Of a stretch of 64,000 bases of DNA, positions 63,792-64,000 are shown piece by piece. A program made the position numbers and the translations under genes. Each line of letters begins with the position of its first letter. Within the stretch, counting starts at the first letter, position 1. A model generated the notes under the pieces. The model did not search any database and was not told the DNA's origin. It saw nothing but the letters and a program-made list of their open reading frames with translations. Source of the stretch: Streptomyces sp. AC512_CC834 (GTDB lineage Bacteria; Actinomycetota; Actinomycetes; Streptomycetales; Streptomycetaceae); NCBI RefSeq assembly GCF_019049325.1, contig NZ_JAGMUO010000104.1:113309-177308 (forward strand), read 5' to 3'.

Positions 63792-64000
63792 TCACCCGGC
63801 GAACACGGGGCCGTGCAGGACGGCGCGGGCCCGGCGGTACCACCGCCAGCCGACCGTCTTCGGGCCGTCGCGATAGGGGGCGGTCCGGGCGCCGTCCCCC
63901 GCCAGCCAGCCCTCGACGTCGGCGACCGTGTGGCCGCGCCGCACGATGAGCCGGGCGATGCGGTACCGCTCGTCGCGGTCCGAACTGAGCGCGTGCCGCA
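63792..64000 (-). CDS. C-terminal end of an unidentified protein (runs off the window)
   Basis: An open minus-strand frame from the window edge to a TGA at 63792-63794 gives 68 residues with good codon bias, ending in GWRWYRRARAVLHGPVFAG. The N-terminal part lies outside. It is rich in Arg, Asp and Trp, and no family is recognisable from the tail. It is probably another gene of the same minus-strand polysaccharide group. Confidence 0.6.
   Translation of the reverse strand, partial: RHALSSDRDERYRIARLIVRRGHTVADVEGWLAGDGARTAPYRDGPKTVGWRWYRRARAVLHGPVFAG

Noticed and set aside
61679..63949. Plus-strand open frame of 756 codons
   Set aside because: Begins in the 28-bp repeat and runs antisense to the GT-C-like gene, with no hydrophobic or domain pattern.

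Overview
The window reads as chromosomal DNA from a Streptomyces species: very high GC with third-position GC bias, frequent GTG starts, stop/start-overlapping operons, many lipoproteins, the futalosine menaquinone pathway, a Tad pilus locus with a LysM/BTAD protein, and a complete nuoA-N operon next to an NlpC/P60 gene. From memory the order (Tad locus, mqnC, menG, menaquinone reductase, nuo, recQ) parallels the S. coelicolor core chromosome around SCO4525-SCO4580. That comparison is recalled and was not computed.

Region by region. 1-5300: a worn edge with an IS5-type transposase stub, an acetyltransferase, a decayed lipoprotein, a frameshifted membrane gene and small envelope genes. 5824-12599: the Tad/Flp pilus operon (SAF/CpaB-like, TadZ-like, TadA ATPase, TadB, TadC, pilin, TadE-like and TadG-like pseudopilins). 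12638-17205: an island, mostly on the minus strand, of small envelope and secreted proteins, a WXG100-like protein, an Rpn-family nuclease and the decayed tail of an XRE/DUF397 pair that may be a whiJ-type locus. 17489-21394: a membrane LysM-BTAD protein and the prepilin peptidase, which complete the pilus machine. 21522-23185: mqnC and a small amidohydrolase-like protein. 23277-28403: a cell-surface polysaccharide module (GH18-like lipoprotein, small membrane protein, NodB deacetylase fused to a processive GT2 synthase through a polyglutamine linker, acyltransferase). 28529-33326: menG, a PASTA protein, an acetyltransferase, a MenJ-like reductase, peptide deformylase and an NlpC/P60 hydrolase. 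34172-50352: nuoA-N with a Rex-type operator in front and a strong hairpin behind. 50444-55873: a Uma2 nuclease, RecQ, an M56 peptidase and fumarylacetoacetase. 56291-64000: a second polysaccharide cluster (DegT aminotransferase, Wzx-like flippase with an extra membrane domain, GH26-like glycosidase, membrane proteins).

The genes fit together as follows. MqnC and MenG build menaquinone, the MenJ-like enzyme probably saturates its side chain, and the Nuo complex reduces it. A NADH/NAD-sensing Rex site in front of nuo would link expression to redox state. Two separate polysaccharide modules and the Tad pilus dominate the envelope functions.

The most unusual signals are short tandem repeat arrays that begin in or span stop codons at six genes, the polyQ-linked deacetylase/synthase, the split Tad locus with its LysM-BTAD protein, the decayed XRE/DUF397 locus, and the flippase fusion at the right end. 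No tRNA, rRNA, CRISPR array or intact insertion sequence was recognised.
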